Shown piece after piece: positions 1 to 9,860 of a stretch of DNA of 58,928 nt (the first letter of the stretch is position 1; each line of letters starts with the position of its first letter). The translations under genes and the position numbers were made by a program. The stretch spans positions 1-58,928 of the forward strand of contig JAAPAO010000168.1 of NCBI GenBank assembly GCA_013115145.1. The letters run 5' to 3'. This stretch comes from Perkinsus chesapeaki (lineage: Eukaryota > Perkinsozoa > Perkinsida > Perkinsidae). The notes beneath the pieces were generated by a model. It was not told the DNA's origin. It worked only from the letters and a program-made list of their open reading frames with translations, and ran no database searches.

Positions 1-2
1 CA

Positions 3-1715
3 AAGTCAGCCGGGGAAGGTGCTATCAGTTGGCAGTTCTATAACGCTCTCACAAATCGGAACCCACTATTCCAGAAAACGGTTGCATTTGAGACCGAGTT
101 CTACTCTAAGGATAATGGATCTCTATGGGAGCTTGCTGAGGCACCTTCCACGGAAGGTTTTGATGCCTCCACGCTGGACGCTATCCTTGAGCGCTCGAAT
201 GAAAATCTAATGAGCGCTGACCTACTTGGGACGAGTACCTCCGCCACGTTCGAGAATCACACAGCTTGGAAGAATGGCACAGGCTACCAATATGTCCTTC
301 TGGATGACACCGTGATCGTTTTTGTTCCAAGTTTCGTCCCGGCTGAAACCTTCTCCCTTCCAGCTGTTCTGTATGAGAACTTTTCTGAAGTTCAGGACTT
401 CGCTCGAGAGAATAACGTTACGAGGCTTCTCTTTGATGTGTCTTCTAATGGTGGAGGACACGCTCTTTCGACCTTTGCTCTGCAATGGTATGTTATATCG
501 AATACCGATGATATTTGCCCTCCAATGGTCCGTCATATGACAGATAACTGGCAATCATGGGTGGAATCATTTGGTATTAACTTCAACAATACGATTGATA
601 CGTTTTTTGAAAATAATCCCCGTCTTGTCGAAGACCCTGGTTTCATTCATGAAAGGTTCCAGCAACTCTATCTTCTTATGAACTATGCTGACCAACTGCT
701 TCTGACTAATCTATCGGATCCGGAAGCGTATCATATTGAAACCAATGAAGTAGCTCGTTTGAAACTCATTGAGAAGTCTATACTGGACGAAGGGAATGCC
801 GCTTTACGGGCATCAGCATTCAAATCTTTCCTGACAGAGAGGCGTTTTCTTAACACTTCGACTGACTTCGGAGGCGAGATTGCTCCACCTCACGGTTGGT
901 ACTTGTTCGATAATACCGAGTTGGTGGACCGCAAAACCAGAAGTCCTTTCTCCCCTCCTCTCAGTCAGTTCACAAATTGTCGGTCTCGTCCGTGGGGCAA
1001 AGAATCTAATTACTCCGCTGAAGGTACGTGGGGTTTCTGTTATCGCTACTTGAATGATGAAATGCCAAAGATGGTGGACCCAAACTATGAAAAAGATTAC
1101 TGGACCGAAGTTGCCTTTGTTACGAATGGGAACTGTGGATCGGCGTGTTCTCTTTTTACTGAGACGCTTCAACTAACTGGTAGGGCAACTGCTTTTACAT
1201 TTGGTGCTCTTGCTGATCAACCGATGGATGTGGCATCTTTTGGAGGTGGTAATGTATACGAATATGATAACATATCACCTTACTTGAATATTGCTAGTTA
1301 TTGGGGGTATTGGGCTACTTTTGGTGAATCTAATTGGTCCAAAAAGCATGCTCATTCTTGGGTTAATAAACCTATACCTTTCCCTGCCAATGTCCGAGCA
1401 AGATTCACGTGGAATATCGGTCTTTCGGATCGTTTGGGACCAAATGCTCTGCCACGCCAGTTCTATAGTATACCTCCTCATAAACATTTGAATATGTGGG
1501 CTAGAAGTCTAGAAGAAAGAGCTCCTATCCATAAGGAGATTGTGAGCTATAAGAATTGGAGTCAGCTACGCGCCAAGCCCCAGTTCCCAGATCTTGGCTA
1601 TTGTCCTGCTTATAATGAACAGGAGAGTGGAAAGTCGTCACTGGCGATACAGGACGTGCCGTCGCTTATATTAACGATCTCTATAGCTACTCTTCTTGTG
1701 TATCGCTCATCTTGA
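3..1715 (+). CDS. S41/CPAF-like peptidase family protein, 3' part (copy 1)
   Basis: The frame is open from the window edge to a TGA at 1713-1715, so the 5' end lies outside. The protein matches the C-terminal two thirds of the two intact copies at 34.1 and 37.0 kb. Shared blocks are the start segment with AISWQFYNALTNRN, the LLFDVSSNGGGHALS strand, and the nucleophile motif NGNCGSACS at about 1128-1154. In S41/CPAF-type proteases the Ser of such a GSA motif is the catalytic nucleophile. Unlike the other copies, this one ends in a hydrophobic stretch (SLILTISIATLLVYRSS) after a small-residue region. That looks like a GPI-attachment or tail-anchor signal, so a cell-surface location is inferred. 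There is no intron in the visible part, and the G+C is higher than in copies 2 and 3. Protease activity is a family inference. Confidence 0.7.
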   Translation, partial: KSAGEGAISWQFYNALTNRNPLFQKTVAFETEFYSKDNGSLWELAEAPSTEGFDASTLDAILERSNENLMSADLLGTSTSATFENHTAWKNGTGYQYVLLDDTVIVFVPSFVPAETFSLPAVLYENFSEVQDFARENNVTRLLFDVSSNGGGHALSTFALQWYVISNTDDICPPMVRHMTDNWQSWVESFGINFNNTIDTFFENNPRLVEDPGFIHERFQQLYLLMNYADQLLLTNLSDPEAYHIETNEVARLKLIEKSILDEGNAALRASAFKSFLTERRFLNTSTDFGGEIAPPHGWYLFDNTELVDRKTRSPFSPPLSQFTNCRSRPWGKESNYSAEGTWGFCYRYLNDEMPKMVDPNYEKDYWTEVAFVTNGNCGSACSLFTETLQLTGRATAFTFGALADQPMDVASFGGGNVYEYDNISPYLNIASYWGYWATFGESNWSKKHAHSWVNKPIPFPANVRARFTWNIGLSDRLGPNALPRQFYSIPPHKHLNMWARSLEERAPIHKEIVSYKNWSQLRAKPQFPDLGYCPAYNEQESGKSSLAIQDVPSLILTISIATLLVYRSS

Positions 1716-2596
1716 GTAGCCCATGACCGTCGTCTTACAATTTCTGAAATTTCGGGGATGGTTATTCTCGCTGTCCCGCCAGTCCCAGCCAACTTGTCAA
1801 GTCTGAAAACGTTTTGCGTTCGAATGGTCATATCACGTTGAGTTTGAAGGTAACTCTAATAGTTCCTACCTGCTCCCCGAATCTCGGGTTTGGCAACCCA
1901 CATAGTACTCGACATACATTACGAGTCGTAACCTTTTTCGTTCTCGCAATAGGTTTTTCATAAAAGCAATGAGGCCAGTGATTTCGCGTTTACCAGGCGC
2001 CGTTGGCTGGAGGTAAAATATCCGCTTCACACAACGAAGAGGAAACCGCCGCAATGAGCACAGCAGGCAGAAGCTTTTAGCCAGTTCACCCGTTGACCCG
2101 GCAACTATCGACATCGGTTTTGCAAAATTTTATGAAGTTGTCATACCGCGTCTCTTGCAAGGAGTATATTCGGAGAATATCCTGATAATAGGAGAAAAGG
2201 GTGTGAGTCATCGGAAGACGCACCACCTGCTGCTACCAATAGACAGACACTTTACATCATAGTCACAGGCCTGATGAGATGAACCAGTCGCGGGGGTCTA
2301 AGCAGTTCTCATTGGACAATTCAAGTTATGGGATATGATCTAATATGAACTTGATATTATGAAGCGTTGCTCAAGGTTGGGGCCCAAGGGATATTGGCTG
2401 CTCAATGTATTCGTAATTGTCAGACCAGTCAGTTGAGCTACTGGCGTTACATCGGCAGTGCTGAATGACTATAACAAGCGCAACAAGAAGCCTCAGAATC
2501 AACGAAACTGTTCTCAGTATAAAATCATGAACTATTGAGAGTGATAATAACTGATGCTTCCTTCAAGTGGCGATGCAGGATGAGATTGGAAAGGGG
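1716..2596. other. Convergent intergenic region, no gene seen
   Basis: About 880 bases lie between the convergent 3' ends of the S41-like gene and the first dehydrogenase. Only short unsupported frames occur, and no tRNA, repeat array or conserved exon was recognised. Confidence 0.5.
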
Positions 2597-3794
2597 CTAT
2601 ATCCTGCTTGTGAATCTTCGAATACATTCGGATTTGCCGAGGTCAGCGCCAACCCTTGCTTCAACATACTTGTCCCGAGCCTGACCCAACATATAAGCAT
2701 ATACATACGAATTTCGATTACCTGATTTGTTGAGTAGCTTACGATATCTGCGATCTGTACATGTTTAGGTCGCGTAACAGCGTAAATTATCTGGTCGGCG
2801 ATGTCCTCAGGGTTGAGATACACGATGTTGTTATAAACAGAATCGGCAACTGAGAACATCTCAGGCGAGTGATTGAAACGTGCCTAGGGAAACCAATAGA
2901 ATGGGTATGAAACTTAAACCAGCCTACCCGCTGAAACTCGGTGTGAACCATTCCAGGGGAAATATTAGTGATTCGGATGGGCGTGTCAACAAGATCCATA
3001 CGTGCGGCCATCGCATACCCATTTAGTGCGAATTTGGTTCCAGTGTAGATAGAAGAATGATCACATGGCTGAGGAATGCGTTAATAAAATGAGAATAGTT
3101 AGTAATAATACGACTACCTCAGTAGCCGATATCGAACTGACATTTACCACATGCCCACAACCCTGCTTTAGCATATCAGGTAAAAACAGCTTCGTTAAAG
3201 CCATGTATCCGATGACATTAACCTGCCAAGGCAGGGCAAATATGAAATGAAACAGGAAGACAAGCATGCAATCAAAGGTTACGTTGAACATATCCTGAAT
3301 GTCGGCAACTTCCGCTTCCCAAGCTGCGGGCCTACCAACTGCATAACCGGCATTGTTAACCAGAATATCCAGAGGACCGGCGACCTGAGGAAATCTTATG
3401 TCCTCATTGGGGTCTATCACTTTACCTGATGAACAATCTCCTCGAGTCGGCTGATATCCTTTAGATCAAAGACTATAGGATGGACTTTGACAGGAAACGA
3501 TGCCTCAAGTTCAACCTTGAGAGAAGTAAGGCGGTCTGATCGACGACCAACCTACAAAGCGACCAATGCTCAATGCTGCTTTAAACCACCAATATCTATG
3601 TTATCTATGATGAACGGTGTAGAGCAGAAGCTAATATCGTCGATACTATGATCACTTACCAAGTACAATTCACAACCCAACTCAGCAAACCTTCGAGCAG
3701 TTGCCTCCCCTATGCCAGCGGTGGCTCCTGTAATAAGGACTCGGGACCCCTTTATATCAACCACGGGATAGAGAGTGCTTTTACAAGTTGTCAT
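2597..3794 (-). CDS. Short-chain dehydrogenase/reductase (copy 1), six introns
   Basis: Seven exons join to about 285 residues. The Rossmann NADP site TGATAGIG is near residue 23. It is followed by NNAGYA, an active-site Ser in NVSSIS, and the catalytic pair in YTGTK. The C-terminal block VQIADIVSYSTNQ is typical of the YdfG / NADP-dependent hydroxy-acid dehydrogenase-like branch of classical SDRs. The ATG at 3794 was chosen because the frame upstream of it has only GTG. The stop TAG is at 2597-2599. Introns are mostly 45-60 bases with GT-AG ends; intron 1 is about 108 bases. The six intron positions coincide with those of the next gene, so the pair arose by tandem duplication after the introns were in place. 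The substrate cannot be told from sequence; a soluble oxidoreductase is expected. Confidence 0.85.
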
Positions 3795-4017
3795 AACAAA
3801 AAACACGTAGTATCTTTATAGCGAAAAGCATAGAAACCAACAGTGGGGTCGATGACACTGTATGAGGCCTATCTTCGTTGCTGATTGGTACTAGTATATG
3901 CTATGATGCGAATTCTCGAGATTGATAACGCAACGGAGACGAGTCAAATGAGACAGCTTTCACAGAAGATGAAAGGGATGAGGTAAGAATTGTGACGATG
4001 AAAGAAAGAGATACTCT

Positions 4018-5147
4018 TTACTGAACCTTCGACTTGCCGTTTTCAGCCCCGAGATCTTCACCCATCTTTGCTATACAGTATTTGGCGTGCGCCTGAGAGT
4101 AAGTGATAAAAATATAGTTACAGGAGGATAAATTGCAGTATTTACCTGATTAGTGGCATAAGTGGTGATATCAGCAATTTGGACATGCCTTGGGCGTGTG
4201 AGGGCATATACGATATTATCGGCTATGTCTTCGGCGTTCAAGGGAACTATACCGTCATACACAGCATCAGCTGCCTTCTTATCCTCAAGTCTAACCTACA
4301 GTTAATAATGTTAAGTAAGGGTCATTGGAAAGGGTTATACCAGTGAAAATTCGGTATGAACAAGACCGGGTGAGACGCAGGTAACCCGGATAGGTGTGTC
4401 GACGAGATCCATTCGAGCTGCCATGGAATAGCCAGTAACAGCAAACTTGGTTCCGTTGTAGATTGAACCACCAGTATAAGGCTACATTACAAGAACAATC
4501 CACATCACGTCATGTTATGAGTAATGACTCACCTCACTGCCTGCTACAGAACTAACATTAACAATGTGACCCTTACCAGCTTTTAACATACCAGGGACGA
4601 AGGCTTTGATCATTGCCATATATCCTATAACGTTAACCTGACAGTGGGAATGGCAACACCAACACATGAGAGTGAGGGTATACTTCAAACATACTGCGAA
4701 TATCATCAACATCAGCCTCCCAAGCCATCGGCACTCCAGCGGCATAACCAGCGTTATTGACCAAAATGTCGAGGGGCTCACCAATCTGACAAAGGACATC
4801 CGAGGGCTGCCTCCAGGCTTGGACAAAGAGCGCTAACCTTATTTGGTAAATCCTGAATGGCTTTAGTATCTTTAACATCAAATGGAATGCAATGGACCTT
4901 CACACCAGGAAACTTCCCTTCGAGTTCCTTCTGGAATGCATTAAGTCTATCCGCTCGACGGCCCAACTGACAAGGTATATCATATCTACTTTATCTTCCA
5001 AAGACCACTCACGAGAAAGAGTTCACAACCAAGCTCGGCCAGCCTCCTAGCAGTTGCCTGACCAATACCCGCCGTGGCACCAGTGACGAGAGCTCGACTG
5101 CCCTTAAGATCTATTGGGTGATAGTACTGTGAAGTCGACATAGACAT
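4018..5147 (-). CDS. Short-chain dehydrogenase/reductase (copy 2), six introns
   Basis: Seven exons give about 279 residues, close to the usual 250-280 for classical SDRs. It starts [11 protein letters not shown] at 5147; a second ATG two codons on is an alternative. Motifs in order are TGATAGIG (cofactor), [15 protein letters not shown] with the active-site Ser, YNGTK with the catalytic Tyr and Lys, and SPGLVHTEF. The C-terminal segment [20 protein letters not shown] is typical of YdfG-like enzymes. Introns are 45-55 bases, for example the one opening with gtgagtggtc after ELFLV. The stop TAA is at 4018-4020. It lies head-to-tail with its paralogue about 220 bases away. The C-terminal exon (AHAKYCIAK) differs from copy 1, so the two may differ in partner or substrate. 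Confidence 0.88.
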
Positions 5148-5481
5148 ACTATACGAGTAGGTATAATAATAATAAAACTAACTTACGCATCATACAATAA
5201 GTAGCTATCAACAAACAATTTAAACCAAACATCAAGTCACGCACAAACCAGCCTAGATGGAGACAAACAGCACAAAATATCTTTGTACGTGAGCACGACA
5301 TTCGGAGGGAGTGGACGCTAAGGTGAGAGCCCAATCGTCATGTGATCAGATGTTTTTATTCTTTCGAGCAGTCCGTCGACGCCGGTTCGGATTGTTCAAA
5401 CTTACGGTCGGTCAAGGGCGCGACTTTGATATGGATCGGTGCACTTCGTCGAACCATGGCCAATCTTTGATGGATAAGGGT
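5148..5481. other. Intergenic region, nothing recognised
   Basis: Upstream region of dehydrogenase copy 2 and downstream region of the next gene on the same strand. It holds an A+T-rich tract (5160-5230) followed by a G+C-richer stretch. No gene or repeat is supported. Confidence 0.4.
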
Positions 5482-6534
5482 CTATACCACGCCGGGTAAT
5501 TTCCGGCTTTCAATATTCCTGATCAACACTAGATTATCGCTGTCACTAGCTGAAGGCCTACCAGTAACACAAGATCTGTCCCTATGCCTCACAGCGAGTT
5601 CAAGCTCCTCGACGACGTCTCCTTGTGCGGCCGCGGCGGCCAGAATCTCACAAGTTAGCTCAACAACTTCATCAGGTATCGTTCCAGAATGCTTGGTTAT
5701 ATGAGAGCTAACCTGCAAACTCGATCTAAAGGAAAGATAAGAACCACCGCAAGTTCATTTAACGCATTTTCCGAGAAGCTGAGAATTTAGTAATGATGTC
5801 GTATCCCAGGAAAACGAGAGCGACGAGGGTCAACGGATCTAGTCCTTTCCTGTGGAGTTGAAAAAACAAGACAAACGTAGGCCTTACTGCATTCCATAGC
5901 GCTGACTTCTCCTCGCCATTTGATGCCCTACCCTTAGACGACACTCCATGCGACAACATGGCATCGATGTTCTTAGGACAGAATCGTCGAGCTGCCTCAT
6001 GGAGAGCCCCCACAGACTCCGGATCGGCGTTAGTTTCATTTAGTAAGAGTTTAAGCATATCTGATATTAACCTATACTCCTGGCAATCCTATTCCCATCA
6101 ACTCACCATTCTTGCTATCAGTTTTAGCACATAGGTAAAGTGCAGCCGAGCAAGCCGCAACATTCCTCGACAAGCCCGTGAAATATACCAGAGCTGCTCG
6201 AGCCTCTACCACACCACCGCCTTTAAGCGCTATTTCTAGGATGCATCTTGCCGGCCCTATGTGAAGGTTTCGTGCCCTGTGCTCCCGGAAGTACAAGAGA
6301 CGATAGAACTCGTAACATTCGAGGGTAAGGCCTGAAGGATACTATAAAGTGTATAATAATAGACAGGACATCACCGGCAGTGGGAGCTTCGGAATAGTCT
6401 CGATTGAGAAGTATCTCCCATATATAGTCCGGGCAGTCTTTTGATGATGATTGTGTGGTTAAATAGCTTACTACACTTTTCACATCCAAATACGTTATAA
6501 TAATACATGTCACATCGAATGATAAAAGAGGCAT
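5482..6534 (-). CDS. F-box-like protein, 3' exons unresolved
   Basis: The ATG at 6534 opens MPLLSFDVTCIIITYLDVKS, a leucine-rich helix pair like an F-box. It is followed by YIWEILLNRDY, which fits the usual F-box ending. Two introns of 43 and 46 bases join this to exons with LTLECYEFYRLLYFREH and a helical region (GALHEAARRF) that looks ankyrin-like. The last part is uncertain. The frame runs to a TAA at 5759, but the 5482-5718 stretch also reads as a plausible exon (EVVELTCEILAAAAAQG) that I could not join in frame. If it is an F-box protein it would recruit substrates to an SCF ubiquitin ligase. Another F-box-like gene follows upstream on the same strand. Confidence 0.4.
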
Positions 6535-6650
6535 TACTCGACTATCCAAATGATAACTTGAACAACTCAACAAGAGTTGATCAGATACTGTAGTGTTACA
6601 AATGATGACAAATGATACTATATCCTGGTTTACAAGCACCATCTAAAATA

Positions 6651-6719
6651 GGCTTGACTAAGCCCTAAGAGGGCTCTTTTAGAGCCATGATAGGGCTGCA
6701 GCCCTATCCACGACAAGCC
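6651..6719. repeat. Nested inverted repeats
   Basis: GGCTTG (6651-6656) pairs with CAAGCC (6714-6719) and encloses three smaller hairpins. These are AGCCCT-aag-AGGGCT (6661-6675), GGCTC-tttta-GAGCC (6672-6686) and the perfect 18-base palindrome ATAGGGCTGCAGCCCTAT (6690-6707). The second overlaps the first, so they would compete. The element sits between two minus-strand genes. Its function is unknown: it may be a structured 3'-end or RNA element, or a small transposon relic. Confidence 0.6.
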
Positions 6720-6903
6720 AGAGGATTATATAGGAAATATATATAATTGTACAAGAGATTTATAAACTTCAAGATCTCTCTCTTCTCCTTCGCAAGGGCA
6801 GCTCGAGTAGCAACAGCCTCCCGAGCTCGCTGAGATCCATAAGCTAAGCGTTCTATCTTAGCGTTGTACCGAGCCCTATGGCGGTGTCGAGCTTCGAACT
6901 CCT

Positions 6904-7740
6904 TTAGGAGGGAGTCCTCCCAATTCTGTGAGGATGTACACTTGCCTTCACGGAGACCCCATTTTTCGTCACTGGCTCGCCGGGCAGCTTTACCCCGTAC
7001 TTTTTCTTCATAGCGCTTGGACGCCTTCCACGAGCCTCGAGCACGGTCAAGATCGTCTCTAGCCTACAATATGAGCCATCCCGGTGGACTCCTAGTTCCC
7101 CTACTGCTGCTTCATCCCTCCTCATCCATTGCCAGTTGTTGCCTGGTAAAGTGAAAGGTTGTCCATTATCCTTAAAGTACTTTAATGCATCTCTATAAAC
7201 TCTATAGCCAGTATCGTCATCGGCAGCGGTCTCCGAAAGCAAGACCGATATTGTATCTATCATACAGATTGGCAAGGAAAACTTATCGCCGCGCTGTACC
7301 AAGCTTTCCTAATCGCTCAGCTAACATCAACACAGCAGAGCAAATAATCTCATCATCTCGAATAACGGGTCTGGCTTCCAGGTAGAGGCTAACCATACGG
7401 GCACTTCCATGAAGTGATAGCATCATTAGCTCTATTGCAGGAAGCTCTTCGCCTCGTGTGAGCAGCAATAGGAATACGACAAGCTCAGATGGTAAACCTC
7501 GCAAGGCAGCACAGTGACTGAACTACCAGCTATATATCACACACCTTCAAGGGTGCTTCGGAGAGGTGCAGGATGATCCCTTTTGAGAATGGCAGACCAG
7601 AGATGTTCGCTTGTCCAGGCAGGGCTTCTCACAATTGATCTAAGCCTGCCCATGTCTCTAATGTTCAGCCATGTGGCAATCTTGATGATTAGGACTTCTG
7701 GAAGAGAAATCAGGGAGGGCTTAGAACGTGGCCGAGCCAT
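6904..7740 (-). CDS. F-box-like protein
   Basis: The ATG at 7740 gives MARPRSKPSL, then ISLPEVLIIKIATWLNI and the stretch to LWSAILKRDHPAPL. This is the F-box pattern (LP..hh..I..~L...D...L..V, ending in a W-containing helix). A 47-base intron (gtgtgt to cgag) leads to GLPSELVVFLLLLTRGEE. A 52-base intron (gtgttg to taag) joins RDDEIICSA to FSLPICMID in frame. A further 38-base candidate intron (gtactt to ccag) can be read through. The tail is basic (ARGRRPSAMKKKYG) and the stop TAA is at 6904-6906. No substrate-binding repeat is recognisable. An SCF adaptor role is a family inference. The preceding gene has the same start-domain layout, so they may be diverged duplicates. Confidence 0.5.
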
Positions 7741-8324
7741 ACCAAATAAGCTCTAATCTTCGGATTCATTCAGAACCCCGGCAATAGCGAAATGTTCGGT
7801 TATTTTGAGGAGACTATTTCCGGAGATATATTTCCGAGTTTATGGATGATACTTCGATAGGAGGGACTGCTCTATCATGCATCAGCAGACCCGTACACTT
7901 TGACCATGTCTTAGGGTTTCCCAGGCACTAAGTGACTATCAGAACAAGTAAAGGTGAGCCAGGTTCTACAAGTAACTTTCTACTAGAGGATAACTCATGT
8001 TTGGCCCCCCAGCAATGATCGAAAGATATCCCAGTAACTGAACTGATCACATGACAAGACATAAGAAACCCTTAATCTCATTCTATTCCCATGGCGAGTT
8101 TTACCACTAGAGTGGCACAGTGGGAACTGTCGGCGTTCGCCGGAGACGGGACTCACCATGAGTGGTGGCAGAGATTGTTAATAAACAAGAGAACAGATCC
8201 TTCCAGACATGCTATCAGTCGCACGCATACGTCGCGTGTGCATGCGTGCAGAGGATCGTTGGTCATTGGTGACACCTGGTATTGTCCCGTTATGCTCATG
8301 TATTTTAGGAGTTGTTAGTTCACG
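7741..8324. other. Divergent intergenic region with alternating pur-pyr tract
   Basis: Shared upstream region of the F-box-like gene (-) and the first deaminase (+). No gene is supported. At 8221-8250 there is an inverted repeat with 8-base arms (GCACGCAT and ATGCGTGC). It includes an 18-base alternating pyrimidine-purine run, CGCGTGTGCATGCGTGCA. Confidence 0.5.
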
Positions 8325-9248
8325 ATGCCGGTCTCGCCTGAGCATGTAGCTAACGAGTGTTTCATGAACGCCGCTGTAATGAGCTCAATGGCTGGTATGC
8401 TCATTTCTTGTACATGACTTTTCATCGTCTATCATCCATCAGGTGTTCACCTTAAGCAAGGAGGCCCATTCGGTGCATCTATAGTCCGCAACGGTGTCCT
8501 TATAAGTTGTGCTCATAACACATTCTCTGATCGGGACCCTACTTGCCATGGGGAGGTAAGTCGGAGGATATCTTTACATAAGAATACATTTGTTAGATGA
8601 ATGCATTACGCCTAGCCATGCGGTGCTTGGGTACAAGTGATCTGTCCGATTGTGTCATATATTCCTCATTCGATCCATGTCCAATGTGCTGGGGTGCTAC
8701 TCTCAAGAGCGGTATTAAAAAGGTTTACATGGGATTAGATCGGTATGAGGCAGCAAAGGGTGGAGTGGATTATCTATCCTTCTATGATGCTTTATTGAAT
8801 CCAAAGAACAACGATATGATCAATGTGAACCCTTCAGCTACTGATGCTGATAACAGTGTTATCAAATTGGTAAGTAGGAACCTTTATGGCCACATAATCA
8901 TCCTGCCATCGTCATTTCAGCTCAATAATAATTCCTCCGAGCACTGCATTATCGTTGACAAGGATTACAATGTGATAGCTGATAGCGACTCACCATCCAT
9001 TGGACGATTCTGTGACCCTGTGGATACACCAATGGTCAAAGCCATTCGGATGGCATGTGAATCTATTGGATCACCTTATCTTAATGGTTGTAAAGTGTAA
9101 GTGCAAGTTGAGGAGGCGTATATTGCACGCATGTACACGTATCAGTTTCACCCGTACGGAACCAGATGTAGAGTCGTATGCTGCCTGTTTGTGGGCTTTT
9201 GCTGACTCCCTTTTCTATTGTAAGGATGCTCCCGAAGGAACTCGGTAA
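8325..9248 (+). CDS. Double-domain cytidine/guanine-deaminase-like protein (copy A)
   Basis: Five exons with 40-50-base introns give about 245 residues from MPVSPEHVANECF. The N-terminal half has the CDA-fold zinc site: CHGEMNALR (canonical [HC]xE) and DPCPMCWGA. Spacing and the flanking GGPFGASIV and HNTFSDRDPT resemble guanine deaminase / tRNA-adenosine-deaminase-type enzymes. The second half repeats the fold in degenerate form. DTPMVKAIRMA stands where HxE should be and EPDVESYAACLWA where PCxxC should be, so that half cannot bind zinc in the usual way. The intron joining GCKV to FTRTEPDV was chosen by alignment with copy B. The substrate is uncertain (guanine, cytosine or another aminated base). 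It is in tandem with copy B. Confidence 0.8.
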
Positions 9249-9860
9249 GCTACCGGCTAAAGTATCAATGCTTTATGATTATTTCTTAGTGCTCGTTATC
9301 AACACGATCAATATAAATTGGAAGAGTCTCGAAGAGACCTTCAAGTCGTACATAATTGTTCAATTGCTACTTGTCTCATGGCAATATCTGTATGGCAGGA
9401 CAGTGAATTACTCAAGGAGCACCCACAGCTTAAGGCATGTTGATGGCTTACCTTCCTTTTACAGGACTAACCGGTTCTCTATTTTAAGGACCACCTGATG
9501 CGTCCATTCTCGTTTATTAACTAGAGCTTAGTGCTTCTAACATAGCTTGATCAACATCATATTGTTGGGTTCGGGCAGTGCCAGAGGAAACCTAAGGAAG
9601 ATTATTAAAATCTAAGCAACTTAGCCACGTGACCATCTATCATGACTGATACCTAGTGCCACTAGACTGACACCGTGGACGTGAACGAGACTCGTAGTTA
9701 AATGGCGCTCGCCATATAAATCGATTTCCTCGCTGCGCATAGATATCTCCAAAATCGTTACTAGCGGTAAGCCTGTAAGCTGTGTAGGTCTCCATTAATT
9801 AAGCGTTAAAGTACAATTTTGTTGTGTAGTTTCCATCACATTATTATACCAACCTCAATC
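9249..9860. other. Intergenic region between deaminase copies
   Basis: About 610 bases with no supported exon. Short frames in 9250-9500 show no family resemblance and end before the next gene. This is presumably the 3' end of copy A and the promoter of copy B. Confidence 0.4.

Noticed and set aside
813-1172. 119-codon minus-strand frame over the first S41-like gene
   Set aside because: It is a shadow of the plus-strand coding sequence.
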